A DNA stretch of 64,000 bases from Limnoperna fortunei (GCA_944474755.1 OX104123.1:15132275-15196274); one strand, 5' to 3'. Counted from the first letter of the stretch, positions 1 through 8,169 are shown. Notes: generated by a model from the letters alone, not told the origin. Numbers and translations: made by a program.

Positions 1-16
1 AAAGTAATAATAATAT

Positions 17-1687
17 GAAAGGTCATTTGTTCAAAGAACAAATGTGAGGTCTTTCCCGGTATGGTAAATAAGGGGATTCTGTTGACGTTTTGTCTGTTCC
101 TTATTACAAAATGTCACTAGCAGTCATGAAAATTAGTTATTTGAGTAAAGCAAGTCATCTCTATTCACACTTCATATGGTTGCTAAGTACTTTTGTGACC
201 GTTGCTAAGGACAAATTATCACTTCCGGTTGTAAAATAGTGTATTCCACCTAAATACTTCATTCTGATTCTAAATATATATGGTAACTAAGGACTTTTGA
301 TGATGGTTACCTTGTTGCCATGGTGTGACCTTGACCCATGACCTTTGACCTTCGGCTCAAATTGAAGCTCTTTTCATACTGATCACTTTAGCTAGCATGT
401 TTACCATATTATCTCTAACCGTTTTCAAGTTATTAGTAAAAAACCAATCAACCGAAACATGTCAAGGGCAATAACTCCTAAACAGTTCATTGAACAATTT
501 TTGACATCATAGACCGATTGTAGGTCTCAATGAGAGGAGTATTTTTCCAATTTATTGTCTGCTTCTATCTTTTACAGTTTTCGAGTTATAAGTCAAAAAC
601 CAATCAACCGAAACATGTCAAGGGCAATAACTCCTAAACGGTTCATTGAACAATTTTTGGCATTAAAGACCAATTGTAGGTCTCAATGAGTGGAGTATTT
701 TCCCAATTTATTGTCTGCTTCCATCTCTTACGGTTTTCGAGTTATAAGTGAAAAACCAATCAACCGAAACATGTCAAGGGCAATAACTCCTAAACGGTTC
801 ATTGAACAATTTTTGGCATTAAAGACCAATTGTAGGTCTCAATGAGTGGAGTATTTTCCCAATTTATTGTCTGCTTCCATCTCTTACGGTTTTCGAGTTA
901 TAAGTGAAAAACCAATCAACCGAAACATGTCAAGGGCAATAACTCTTAAACGGTTCATTGAACAATTTTTGTCATTAAAGACCAATTGTAGGTCTCAATG
1001 AGTGGAGTATTTTCCCAATTTATTGTCTGCTTCCATCTCTTACGGTTTTCGAGTTATAAGTCAAAAACCAATCAACCGAAACATGTCAAGGGCAATAACT
1101 CCTAAACGGTTCATTGAACAATTTTTGATATATAAGACCAAATGTAGGTCTCAATGAGAGAAGCAAATTTCCAATTTATTGTCTGCTTCTATCTCTTACG
1201 GTTTTTGAGTTGTTATGATAACAAGATTCGAGGCCTAAGGTCGAGGTCACATCTGAACTTTGACATTGAGATTTTCTTTAAAGTCATGTCACATAACAAC
1301 AAATGGTGAAGACCCAAGGTGTTTTCGACTTAAGTTTTGTGAGTTTTGGTGGTAACCGGCGTCATTGAAACATTCAAGGTATACCGCTCGCCTTCGCTCG
1401 ACAAAATTTTTTGGCCAAATTATGGCACAAAGTTGTCTCAAAAGTTCCTTAACATTTCTCACTTTTCAGTTTTTCTCTAAATTTTATAGTTTCTGAGTTG
1501 TTCTGATAACAAGGTTTTCGGTGTTTGGGGAGATAACTCTGTAAAGAAAAAGTTTTCGGTGTCGCAGGGTGAATTCCAATCAGGGTTTAGGTGTACGATA
1601 CTTGGTATAAAAGATGAAAATGATATGTCGCGAAGTCTTTTCTACAGACTTGGCGGAAGAAACAAAAATAAGAATAATAATAATAAT
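17..1687 (+). repeat. Module D0: array module with five 156 bp monomers
   Basis: Head hairpin CATTTGTTC-aaa-GAACAAATG at about 24-44, then GAGGTCTTTCCC. The body has a stretch of TGACCT half-sites (326-351) and five monomers whose shared GTCAAGGG word falls at 461, 617, 773, 929 and 1085, a strict 156 bp spacing. The tail (about 1215-1687) carries the family words GCTCGCCTTCGCTCG and GATATGTCGCG and ends in (AAT)n. Bases 1-16 are the AAT-rich end of a preceding module, so the array continues to the left. The head and first 129 bp match the last module in the window (63872-64000). No coding potential is evident. It is the most monomer-rich of the D modules; D1 at 33720 has only three. Confidence 0.9.
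326..351 (+). promoter_or_regulatory. Cluster of TGACCT nuclear-receptor-like half-sites
   Basis: The stretch reads as an extended half-site TGACCTTGA (complement TCAAGGTCA, the form bound by ERR/SF-1 type receptors), then TGACCT-T-TGACCT, a perfect direct repeat with one-base spacing (DR1). The same cluster occurs in every A and D module (for example 2102-2127 in A1), and a further TGACCTTGA lies in most tails (2414-2422 in A1). That the words are present is observed. Receptor binding is inferred only from motif identity; half-sites this short can be passive passengers of a repeat. Confidence 0.4.
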
Positions 1688-1792
1688 CAGAAGAAATACA
1701 GTAAGGTCTTCCCACTGTAGTGGGAAAGACCTTAATAATAATCAGAAGAAATACAGTAAGGTCTTCCCACTGGAAGTGGGAAAGACCTTAAT
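1688..1792. repeat. Two palindromic hairpin units between D0 and A1
   Basis: Two tandem units, each starting CAGAAGAAATACAGTAAGG and holding an inverted repeat AAGGTCTTCCCACT ... AGTGGGAAAGACCTT. The first copy has a shorter loop (ACTGTAGT) than the usual ACTGGAAGT. The units are separated by AAT triplets. They are the same unit that forms the four- or five-copy arrays at the head of each B module. Confidence 0.9.
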
Positions 1793-2859
1793 GAAAGGTC
1801 ATTTGTTCAAAGAACAAATGTGAGGTCTTTCCCAGTATGGTAAATATGGAGATTCAGTTGACGTTTTGTCTGTTCCTTATTACAAAATGTCACTAGCAGT
1901 CATGAAAATTAGTTGTTTGAGTAAAGGAAGTCATCCCTATTCTCACTACATATGGTTGCTAAGGACTTATGTGACCGTTGCTAGGGACAAATTGTCACTT
2001 CCGGTTGTAAAATAGTGTATTTCACCTAAATACTTCATCCTGATTCTAAATATATATGGTTACTAAGGACTTTTTATAATGGTTACCTTGTTGCTATGGT
2101 GTGACCTTGACCCATGACCTTTGACCTTGGGCTCAAATTGAAGCTCTTTTCAGACTGATCACTTTAGCTATGCATGTTTACCATATTATCTCTAACCGTT
2201 TTCAAGTTATTAGTCAAAAACCAATCAACCGAAACATGTCAAGGGCAATAACTCCTAAACGGTTCATTTAACAGTTTCGGACTTAAAAAACCAAATGTAG
2301 GTCTCAATGAGAGGAGTATTTTTCCAATTTATTGTCTGCTTCTATCTGTTACGGTTTTCGAGTTGTTATGATAACAAGATTCGAGGCCTAAGGTCGAGGT
2401 CATATCTGAACTTTGACCTTGAGATTTTCTTTAAGGTCATGTCACAGAACAACAAATGGTGAACAACCAAGGTGTTTTCGACTTACGGTTTGTGAGTTTT
2501 GGTGATAACCGGAGTCATTGAAACATTCAAGGTATACCGCTCGCCTTCGCTCGACAAAATTTTTTGGCCAAATTATGGCACAAAGTTGTCTCAAAAGTTC
2601 CTTAACATTTCTCACTTTTCAGTTTTTCTCTAAATTTTATAGTTTCTGAGTTAACCTGATAACAAGGTTTTCGGTGTTTGGGCAGATAACTCTGTAAAGA
2701 AAAAGTTTTCGGTGTCGCAGGGTCAAATCTGAACAGGTCTTAAGAGTACGATACTTGGTTTGAAAGATCAAAATGATATGTCGCGAACCCTTTTTTATGG
2801 ACTGTTTTGAAAATGTGGCGGAAAAAAAAAGGAAGAATAATAATAATAATAATAATAAT
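1793..2859 (+). repeat. Module A1 (1067 bp, one monomer)
   Basis: Reference copy of the A module, which occurs six times, always 1067 bp long. Order: hairpin CATTTGTTC-aaa-GAACAAATG with GAGGTCTTTCCC; a segment with GGTTGCTAAGGACTT and CACTTCCGGTTG; the TGACCT cluster (2102-2127); one monomer (GTCAAGGG at about 2238); the tail with GGTATACCGCTCGCCTTCGC, GATATGTCGCGAACCC and GTGGCGGAAAAA; then (AAT)n. The minus-strand frame that is open for 63 codons in the B tail is closed here by a TAA, which argues against coding. A is followed by a B module in all six cases, so A plus B (4827-4828 bp) is the commonest higher-order unit. Confidence 0.93.
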
Positions 2860-3080
2860 CATAAGAAATACAGTAAGGTCTTCCCACTGGAAGTGGGAAA
2901 GACCTTAATAATCATAAGAAATACAGTAAGGTCTTCCCACTGGAAGTGGGAAAGACCTTAATAATAATCAGAAGAAATACAATAAGGTCTTCCCACTGGA
3001 AGTGGGAAAGACCTTAATAATAATAATAATCAGAAGAAATACAGTAAGGTCTTCCCACTGGAAGTGGGAAAGACCTTAAT
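2860..3080. repeat. Four-copy palindrome array at the B module head
   Basis: Four tandem units of about 49-60 bp (AAT triplets + CATAAGAAATACAGT or CAGAAGAAATACAGT + inverted repeat AAGGTCTTCCCACT/AGTGGGAAAGACCTT). Spacing varies only through the number of AAT triplets. Each inverted repeat can form a 14-15 bp stem with one unpaired base. Other B copies have four units, except B7, B8 and B11, which have five. In B7 and B11 the extra first unit is a variant with a CCCTTGG or CCCTCGG centre. Confidence 0.93.
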
Positions 3081-3082
3081 AA

Positions 3083-3127
3083 AAGGACATTTGTTCAGTA
3101 GAACAAATGCACAGGAAGGTCTTTCCC
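3083..3127 (+). repeat. B head hairpin CATTTGTTC/GAACAAATG
   Basis: A 9 bp perfect stem, CATTTGTTC and GAACAAATG, with an AGTA loop, followed 8 bases later by GGTCTTTCCC. The A, C and D heads have the same stem with an AAA or AGA loop. GGTCTTTCCC is complementary to the GGGAAAGACC arm of the palindromes just upstream, so alternative larger folds are possible. Confidence 0.85.
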
Positions 3128-3224
3128 TCGTTATCGTTTCTATAGGAAAAACTGGCGTTAAACGTTAAACAAGAGGTCCCAGAGGGTGAAAATCTATCAT
3201 TTTACATCGTAATATACCCGTATA

Positions 3225-3252
3225 CCCCCCCCCCCCCCGCCTCCCCGGGGGG
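3225..3252. repeat. Poly-C run plus CCCCGGGG palindrome
   Basis: Fourteen consecutive C residues, then GCCTCCCCGGGGGG. Across the eleven B copies the C run reads 14, 12, 13, 13, 17, 15, 13, 16, 15, 15 and 16, while the flanking sequence is otherwise nearly identical. The complementary strand could form a G-quadruplex. The run is also a known trouble spot for sequencing, so the length differences may be partly technical. Confidence 0.85.
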
Positions 3253-3267
3253 TTTCTATTCCATTGT

Positions 3268-3280
3268 TTCTAGAACGTTC
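3268..3280. promoter_or_regulatory. Heat-shock-element-like TTCTAGAACGTTC
   Basis: The motif is TTC-nn-GAA-nn-TTC, a perfect three-unit inverted array of the nGAAn pentamer, the canonical form bound by heat shock factor trimers. It lies about 140 bp before the TATA-like box. Intact copies are at 9643, 14471, 30520, 35551, 40256, 43868, 47480 and 59517. B4 and B5 have C-to-A changes that break it. HSF binding is inferred from the motif only. In this AT-rich sequence a 9-of-9 match could arise by chance once, and duplication would then spread it. Confidence 0.5.
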
Positions 3281-3301
3281 TTATTACAAAATTGAAGGAA
3301 A

Positions 3302-3388
3302 AAAAAGGGCCCGGCCCCTCCACCCCAGGGCCAGCATGATTTATTGTTTTTGACATGCTGTCCCTGGGTGGAGAGTTGGGCCCTTTTT
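3302..3388. repeat. GC-rich 87 bp imperfect hairpin
   Basis: The left arm (3302-3338, AAAAAGGGCCC ... AGGGCCAGCATG) pairs with the right arm (3354-3388, CATGCTGTCCCT ... GGGCCCTTTTT) around a 15 nt loop. The arms match at roughly 85 percent, with mismatches near the middle. It is strikingly GC-rich against the AT-rich surroundings. It could be the remains of a small foldback element, or act as a cruciform or RNA hairpin. Present in all eleven B copies. The right arm alone survives in the diverged copy near 54.72 kb. Confidence 0.85.
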
Positions 3389-3417
3389 GGGTTCATAGTT
3401 TTATATGCAACTATGAT

Positions 3418-3425
3418 TATATAAA
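3418..3425 (+). promoter_or_regulatory. TATA-like box (TATATAAA)
   Basis: TATATAAAAACCGGGAACC follows the long hairpin and precedes a run of TTTG/TTTA repeats. The diverged copy at about 54.78 kb keeps TATAAAAACCGGGAACCAG although other bases changed. Together with the upstream heat-shock-like motif this makes a plausible promoter. No transcript start can be read from the sequence. Confidence 0.4.
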
Positions 3426-3571
3426 AACCGGGAACCAGTTTTTTTGTTTATTTGTTTGTTTGTTTACTTTTCTGTTTTTAACTATATGTTTGGTATTTTA
3501 ATGACTTTTCTTGACTTGTAGGGGAAGAGAAAGAGATTTATGGTAAAAGGCAAAGAACAGAACTGGCTGGA

Positions 3572-3581
3572 GTCACGTGAC
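3572..3581. promoter_or_regulatory. Perfect E-box palindrome GTCACGTGAC
   Basis: A ten-base perfect palindrome with a CACGTG core. It is identical to the consensus known as the CLEAR element, bound by MiT/TFE bHLH-zip factors, and is also a USF/MYC-type E-box. It is kept in all B copies and in the diverged copy (54933-54942). Binding is inferred from the motif alone. Confidence 0.45.
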
Positions 3582-4610
3582 ATTGTTATATAATATCACG
3601 GAGATAGTTTTATTTTATCATTCTAGGGAGTTACGATGGTCTGAACGGACCTATATATGACATGATGCACGATCTGTAATCTCAGTGATTGTTTAATTCA
3701 GGACGACACGGATTAATATCAACGGAGCATTGTTTCAATTTGTTATTGTTTCAGATCGATCATTTAAAGACATTTTTCAAATTATTTCATAGGAATTTCA
3801 CGCTGGAAAATAAGGACACGAGTCACGTAGCAGACGACCGAATAAACATAAAATTCACATCGGAAATTGTTTCAATTTGATTCAAATGTGAGGTAAAATG
3901 CAGTTCGGATAGTTAGAACAACTTGTTGAGAAAGGATTTACACTATGATTCACTGACGATAACTGAAATGGACATCACAGCTGACGAAATTTACAAATAA
4001 GGGGGAGGGGTTGTCATGTGTTTCAATCTGGGATTTGGAGGATTTATTGACTCGCATACTTTGAGGAAATACGTTTTTAGACTGAAATCCACATTCTAAA
4101 CGGAAAATATCTTCTTTTTACCTAACAAAGTAAGTTGATTAAATTTAGTGTTAACTTTGGTCATGTATATTGAAAAAATGTACACTAGTCTATGAACATG
4201 ATGAAAGTAGACCAAACTACATAACATTTTATGCAAAACTTATTTTGTCATACATCTTGGTATTTTTAATTGATTGTCTCCATACAATATTATTATTATG
4301 ATTCAGAAATAGCTTTGTACTCATTTTTAATGGAGAAACACACTAAAATGGGACACAACAGCTTTACATATTTTAAATTTAATAATTAAACAATAAGGAA
4401 AAGAGGGAAACTTGTAGAAATCACAAGGTTTTGTTTTAACTTTGGATTAAAAGTGTCGATTTAGGCTATTGTCTCAGTGTTGAACATTTTTTCATGAAAA
4501 TCTAAGAATATAGTGTACCATTTTTAAAGTATTTGCACTTAAATTGCTAATTTCTGTATATATGTTCAAGTTAACATCATTTCAATCATTTTAATAATTA
4601 TCACATTTGG
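3582..4610. other. AT-rich unique body of B, no gene seen
   Basis: About 1 kb of non-repetitive, AT-rich sequence. It contains acceptor-like words (TTGTTTCAG at about 3746-3754) and a donor-like CAAAGTAAGTTG near 4127, but these are not paired around an open frame. The acceptor-like word is absent from the diverged copy. A 63-codon frame from 3689 starts at TTG. Its C-terminal part is reshaped in B-II by a small indel near 3847 (AACATAAAATTCACA against AACAAAAATTCACG), as expected for non-coding DNA. Confidence 0.6.
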
Positions 4611-4814
4611 TTTAATACAGCAATTTTGCAACAAAGTGCATGTTTTCTTCACTCGACACATAATTACGCATTGTAGGAACTCACTCAATGTTCATTATTT
4701 TATCAATTTTTGTTTAATACAGCAATTTTGTAACAAAGTGCATGTTTTCTTCACTCGACACATAATTACGCATTGTAGGAACTCACTCAATGTTCATGAT
4801 TTTATCAATTTTTG
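4611..4814 (+). repeat. 102 bp tandem duplication in the B body
   Basis: Two consecutive 102 bp units beginning TTTAATACAGCAATTTTG and ending TTTATCAATTTTTG, differing at about three positions (for example GCAACAAAG against GTAACAAAG). Since 102 is divisible by three, a frame stays open through both units, producing an 82-codon frame (4636-4884) with a 34-residue internal repeat. I read this as a by-product of the duplication. In B-II the two units differ slightly more (GGCTCAATG in unit 1). Confidence 0.85.
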
Positions 4815-5239
4815 CCAAAAGTTATTTTTTTATGTTACAAAAACTACATGTAGTATGTACTTAAAATTTGAAATTAGTGTTTAAGCCATTTTGAAATGTC
4901 CATCATTGAAAAATTTTAAGTCTCATATGATTACCCCTTTCTAAGCCAAAAAGTACTAATATCTTGATACATATAATAATTCTTAGTTTTTTTTTTTCGC
5001 TCGACAAGTCTTATCAGGTCCATATCAAATGAGCTCGAAGATATAAGATACTCTCTAGATACTGGTTATGTGTTACGTTTTATATATTGTAACACTTCTT
5101 AGTGTCTGGACAGGTCTGATTAATTGCAGCAAAGACGTGTATTTTTTTTATCGTGATGTATGTTTTCCTTTATATTCATGAGCTTTGGTCAAAAAGCTAG
5201 GCAGATTCTTCGCACACGACATATGACCATGTTAATTAT

Positions 5240-6120
5240 ATTATCTCTAACCGTTTTCAAGTTTTAACCAAAAAACCGAATAACTCGAACATGTCAAGGG
5301 CTGTTACTTGAAAACGGTTCATCGCACACCTTCAGTTCAAATGTACCAAATGAAGGTCTCAACAAAATTTAGCAGATACGTGTCAAGGGCCATAACCTGG
5401 AAAACGGTTTGTCACACAGTTTTCAACACTATATATCAAATGTAGATCTCAATGAGAGGAACATTTTTCTCATATATTGTCTGCTTCAATTTTGTATGGT
5501 TTTTGAGTTATATTGAAAATAAAAGTTAGCCGAAACCAGTCAAGGGCCATAACCTCGAAAACGGTTTGTCGCATAGTTTTCAACTATTTATATCAAATGT
5601 AGATCTCAATGAGAGGAACATTTTTCTCATATATTGTCTGCTTCAATTTTGTATGGTTGTTGAGTTATATTGAAAATAAAAGTTAGCCGAAACCAGTCAA
5701 GGGCAATAACCTCGAAAACGGTTTGTCGCACAGTTTTTAACTATTTATATCAAATGTAGATCTCAATGAGAGGAACATTTTTCTCATATATTGTCTGCTT
5801 CAATTTTGTATGGTTTTTGAGTAATATTGAAAACAAAATTTAGCCAAAACCTGTCAAGGGCAATAACTCCTAAACGGTTCATTGAACAATTTTTGACATA
5901 ACAGACCAAATGAAGGTCTTAATGAGAGGAACATTTTTCTTATATATTGTCTGCTTCAATTTTGTATGGTTTTTGAGTAATATTGAAAACAAAATTTAGA
6001 CGAAACCTGTCAAGGGCAATAACTCCTAAATGGTTCATTGAACAATTTTTGACATAGAATACCAAATGTAGGTCTCAATGAGAGGAGTATTTTTCCAATT
6101 TATTGTCTGCTTCTATCTTT
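5240..6120 (+). repeat. Six-monomer 157 bp tandem array inside B1
   Basis: GTCAAGGG words fall at about 5284, 5382, 5539, 5696, 5852 and 6009, so the core spacing is 156-157 bp. The first unit is shortened. Early monomers are type alpha (GGCCATAACCTCGAAAACGG, TATCAAATGTAGATCTC). The last two are type beta (GGCAATAACTCCTAAACGG, ACCAAATGTAGGTCTC). The monomer size resembles bivalve satellites of about 160 bp and the core repeats of pearl-type elements. Sequence relationship to those has not been checked. Confidence 0.9.
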
Positions 6121-6621
6121 TACAGTTTTCGAGTTGTTATGATAACAAGATTGGAGGCCTAAGGTCGAGGTCATATCTGAACTTTGACCTTGAGATTTTC
6201 TTGAAGGTAATATCACAGGACAACAAATGGTGAAGACCCAAGGTGTTTTCGACTTCCAGTTTGTGAGTTTTGGTGATGTCCGGAGTCATTGAAACATTCA
6301 AGGTATACCGCTCGCCTTCGCTCGACAAAATTTTTTGGCCAAATTATGGCACAAAGTTGTCTCAAAAGTTCCTTAACATTTCTCACTTTTCAGTTTTTCT
6401 CTAAATTTTATAGTTTCTGAGTTAACCTGATAACAAGGTTTTCGGTGTTTGGGCAGATAACTCTGTAAAGAAAAAGTTTTCGGTGTCGCAGGGTCAAATC
6501 TGAACAGGTCTTAAGAGTGCGATACTTGCTTTGAAAGATCAAAATGATATGTCGCGAACCCTTTTTTATGGACTGTTTTGAAAATGTGGCGGAAAAAAAA
6601 AGGAAGAATAATAATAATAAA

Positions 6622-7604
6622 GATAGGCCATTTGTTCAGAGAACAAATGTGAGGTCTTTCCCGGCATTTTGTTAGTGCTATGTCTAGGTATATAGTTGCT
6701 AATGACTTAAAGGTCAGTTACTATGGTTTTAATGTACAAAGCAAGTCGTCCTAAGTCAGAAAATGTATGGTTGCTAAGGACATTTAGTTGGTTGCTATGG
6801 ACAAAATGCCACTTCCGGTCGTGATATGATATATCTCAGTAAAGAACATCATTCTGATTCTAAAAATATATGGTTGCTAAGGACTTTGTATAACAGTTAC
6901 CTTTGTTGCTAGGGTATGACCTTGACCTAAGACCTTTGACCTTTGGCTCAAATTGAAGGTCTTTTGATACTGATCACTTTAAACCTATATGTTTACTATA
7001 TTATCTCTAACCGTTTTCAATTTATAAGTCAGAAACCAATCAACCGAAACATGTCAAGGGCAATAACTCTTAAACGGTAAATTGAACAGTTTCGGACATT
7101 AAAGACCAAATGTAGGTCTCAATGAGAGGAGTATTTTTCCAATTTATTGTCTGCTTCCATCTTTTACGGTTTTAGAGTTGTTATCATAACAAGATTCGAG
7201 GCCTAAGGTTGAGGTCATATCTAAACTTTAACCTTGAGATTTTCCTTAAGGTCATGTCACAAAACAACAAATGGTGAACAACCAAGGTGTTTTTGACTTC
7301 CGGTTTGTGCGTTTTGGTGATAACCGGAGTAATTGATACATTTAAGGTATACTGCTCGCCTCCGCTCGACAAAATTTTTTGGTCAAATTATGGCACAAAG
7401 TTGTCTCAAAAGTTCCTTAACATTTCTCACTTTTCAGTTTTTCTCTAAATTTTATAGTTTCTGAGTTGTTCTGATAACAAGGTTTTCGGTGTTGGGGCAG
7501 ATAACTCTGTAAAGAAAAAGTTTTCGGTGTCGAAGTGTGAACACCGAATAGGTCTTAAGAGTACGATACTTGGTTTAAAAGATCAAAATGATATGTCGCG
7601 AACT
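6622..7604 (+). repeat. Module C1
   Basis: Head GATAGGCCATTTGTTCAGAG, then GAACAAATG and GAGGTCTTTCCC. The left part differs from A (CATTTTGTTAGTGCTATGTC, GGTATATAGTTGCTAATGAC) and holds one monomer. The tail has the usual family words but ends abruptly after GATATGTCGCGAA (7590-7602), where a truncated second copy begins. Confidence 0.87.
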
Positions 7605-8119
7605 CCATCTTTTACGGTTTTCGAGTTGTTATGAAAACAAGATCCGAGGCCTAAGGTTGAGGTCATATCTAAACTTTAACCTTGAGATTTTCCTTAAGGT
7701 CATGTCACAGAACAAGAAATGGTGAACAGCCAAGGTGTTTCCGACTTTCGGTTTGTGAGTTTTGGTGATAACCGGAGTGATTGAAACATTCAAGGTATAC
7801 CGCTCGCCTTCGCTCGACAAAATTTTTTGGCCAAATTATGGCACAAAGTTGTCTCAAAAGTTCCTTAACATTTCTCACTTTTCAGTTTTTCTCTAAATTG
7901 TATAGTTTCTGAGTTGTTCTGATAACAAGGTTTTCGGTGTTGGGGCAGATAACTCTGTAAAGAAAAAGTTTTCGGTGTCGCAGGGTGAACACCGAACAGG
8001 TCTTAAGAGTACGATACTTGGTTTCAAAGATCAAAATGATATGTCGCGAAGTCTTTTTCACAGACTGTTTTGAAATGTGGCGGAAGAAAAAGAATAAGAA
8101 TAATAATAATAATAATAAT
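7605..8119 (+). repeat. Truncated module C1' (tail only)
   Basis: Starts inside the C body at CCATCTTTTACGGTTTTCG, without head or monomer, and runs through a complete tail ending AAGAATAAGAATAATAAT. It repeats the C1 tail with an offset of about 445 bp and a few substitutions. The junction GCGAA/CTCCATC shows that two tails were joined inside the tail of the first. The same structure recurs at 28468. Confidence 0.85.
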
Positions 8120-8169
8120 CAGAAGAAATACAGTAAGGTCTTCCCACTGGAAGTGGGAAAGACCTTAAT
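8120..8169. repeat. Single palindrome unit before A2
   Basis: One CAGAAGAAATACAGT + AAGGTCTTCCCACT/AGTGGGAAAGACCTT inverted repeat between the AAT tract of C1' and the head of A2. Confidence 0.9.

Larger units (their letters stand above)
2860..6621 (+). repeat. Module B1 (subfamily B-I, about 3.76 kb)
   Basis: Reference copy of the large module. Order: four palindromic units (2860-3080); head hairpin (3083-3127); poly-C/CCCCGGGG tract (3225-3252); heat-shock-element-like motif (3268-3280); GC-rich long hairpin (3302-3388); TATA-like box (3418-3425); GTCACGTGAC (3572-3581); about 1 kb of AT-rich unique body; a 102 bp tandem duplication (4611-4814); six monomers (about 5240-6120); conserved tail and (AAT)n. 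Copies 1-5 share B-I markers: six monomers, GGGGTTGTCATG in the body, and GTGCGATACTTGCT in the tail. The open frames in it (63 codons from a TTG at 3689, 82 codons at 4636, 63 codons on the minus strand at 6328) look non-coding. The module might be a composite non-autonomous element; its class is not proven. Confidence 0.93.

Noticed and set aside
2860..3080. CRISPR-like regular palindromic units
   Set aside because: Spacers are AAT triplets plus a constant sequence, not unique; host context is eukaryotic; no cas genes.
3241..3420. Long terminal repeat of a retroelement, suggested by the TATA box and hairpin
   Set aside because: No primer-binding site, polypurine tract, gag/pol homology or TG...CA ends at matching positions.
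3689..3880. 63-68 codon frame beginning MFNSGRHG in all B copies
   Set aside because: The start is TTG within GATTGTTTAATTC; the C-terminus changes frame between B-I and B-II; no recognisable domain.
3953..3969. CTGACGA ... GAAA resembling a hammerhead ribozyme core, tempting because hammerheads occur in animal tandem repeats
   Set aside because: Only five bases (TAACT) separate the two parts and they cannot form stem II; no matching stems I and III were found.
3520..4135. Possible exon between acceptor-like and donor-like words in B
   Set aside because: No long open frame between them, the acceptor at 3754 is absent from the diverged copy, and such words are common in AT-rich DNA.
4636..4884. 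82-codon frame with a 34-residue internal repeat
   Set aside because: The repeat is the 102 bp DNA duplication, which happens to be a multiple of three. Composition is that of AT-rich DNA, and no signal or domain is seen.
5382..5540. Possible CENP-B box in the monomer
   Set aside because: The complement TTTTCGAGGTTATGGCCC does not satisfy the TTCGnnnnAnnCGGG core.
6137..6328. A 63-codon minus-strand frame (SSEGERYTLNVS...) present in every B tail and, with changes, in C tails
   Set aside because: It starts at TTG, copies differ mostly by amino-acid-changing substitutions, and the homologous stretch in all A modules has an in-frame TAA. Repetition explains the recurrence.
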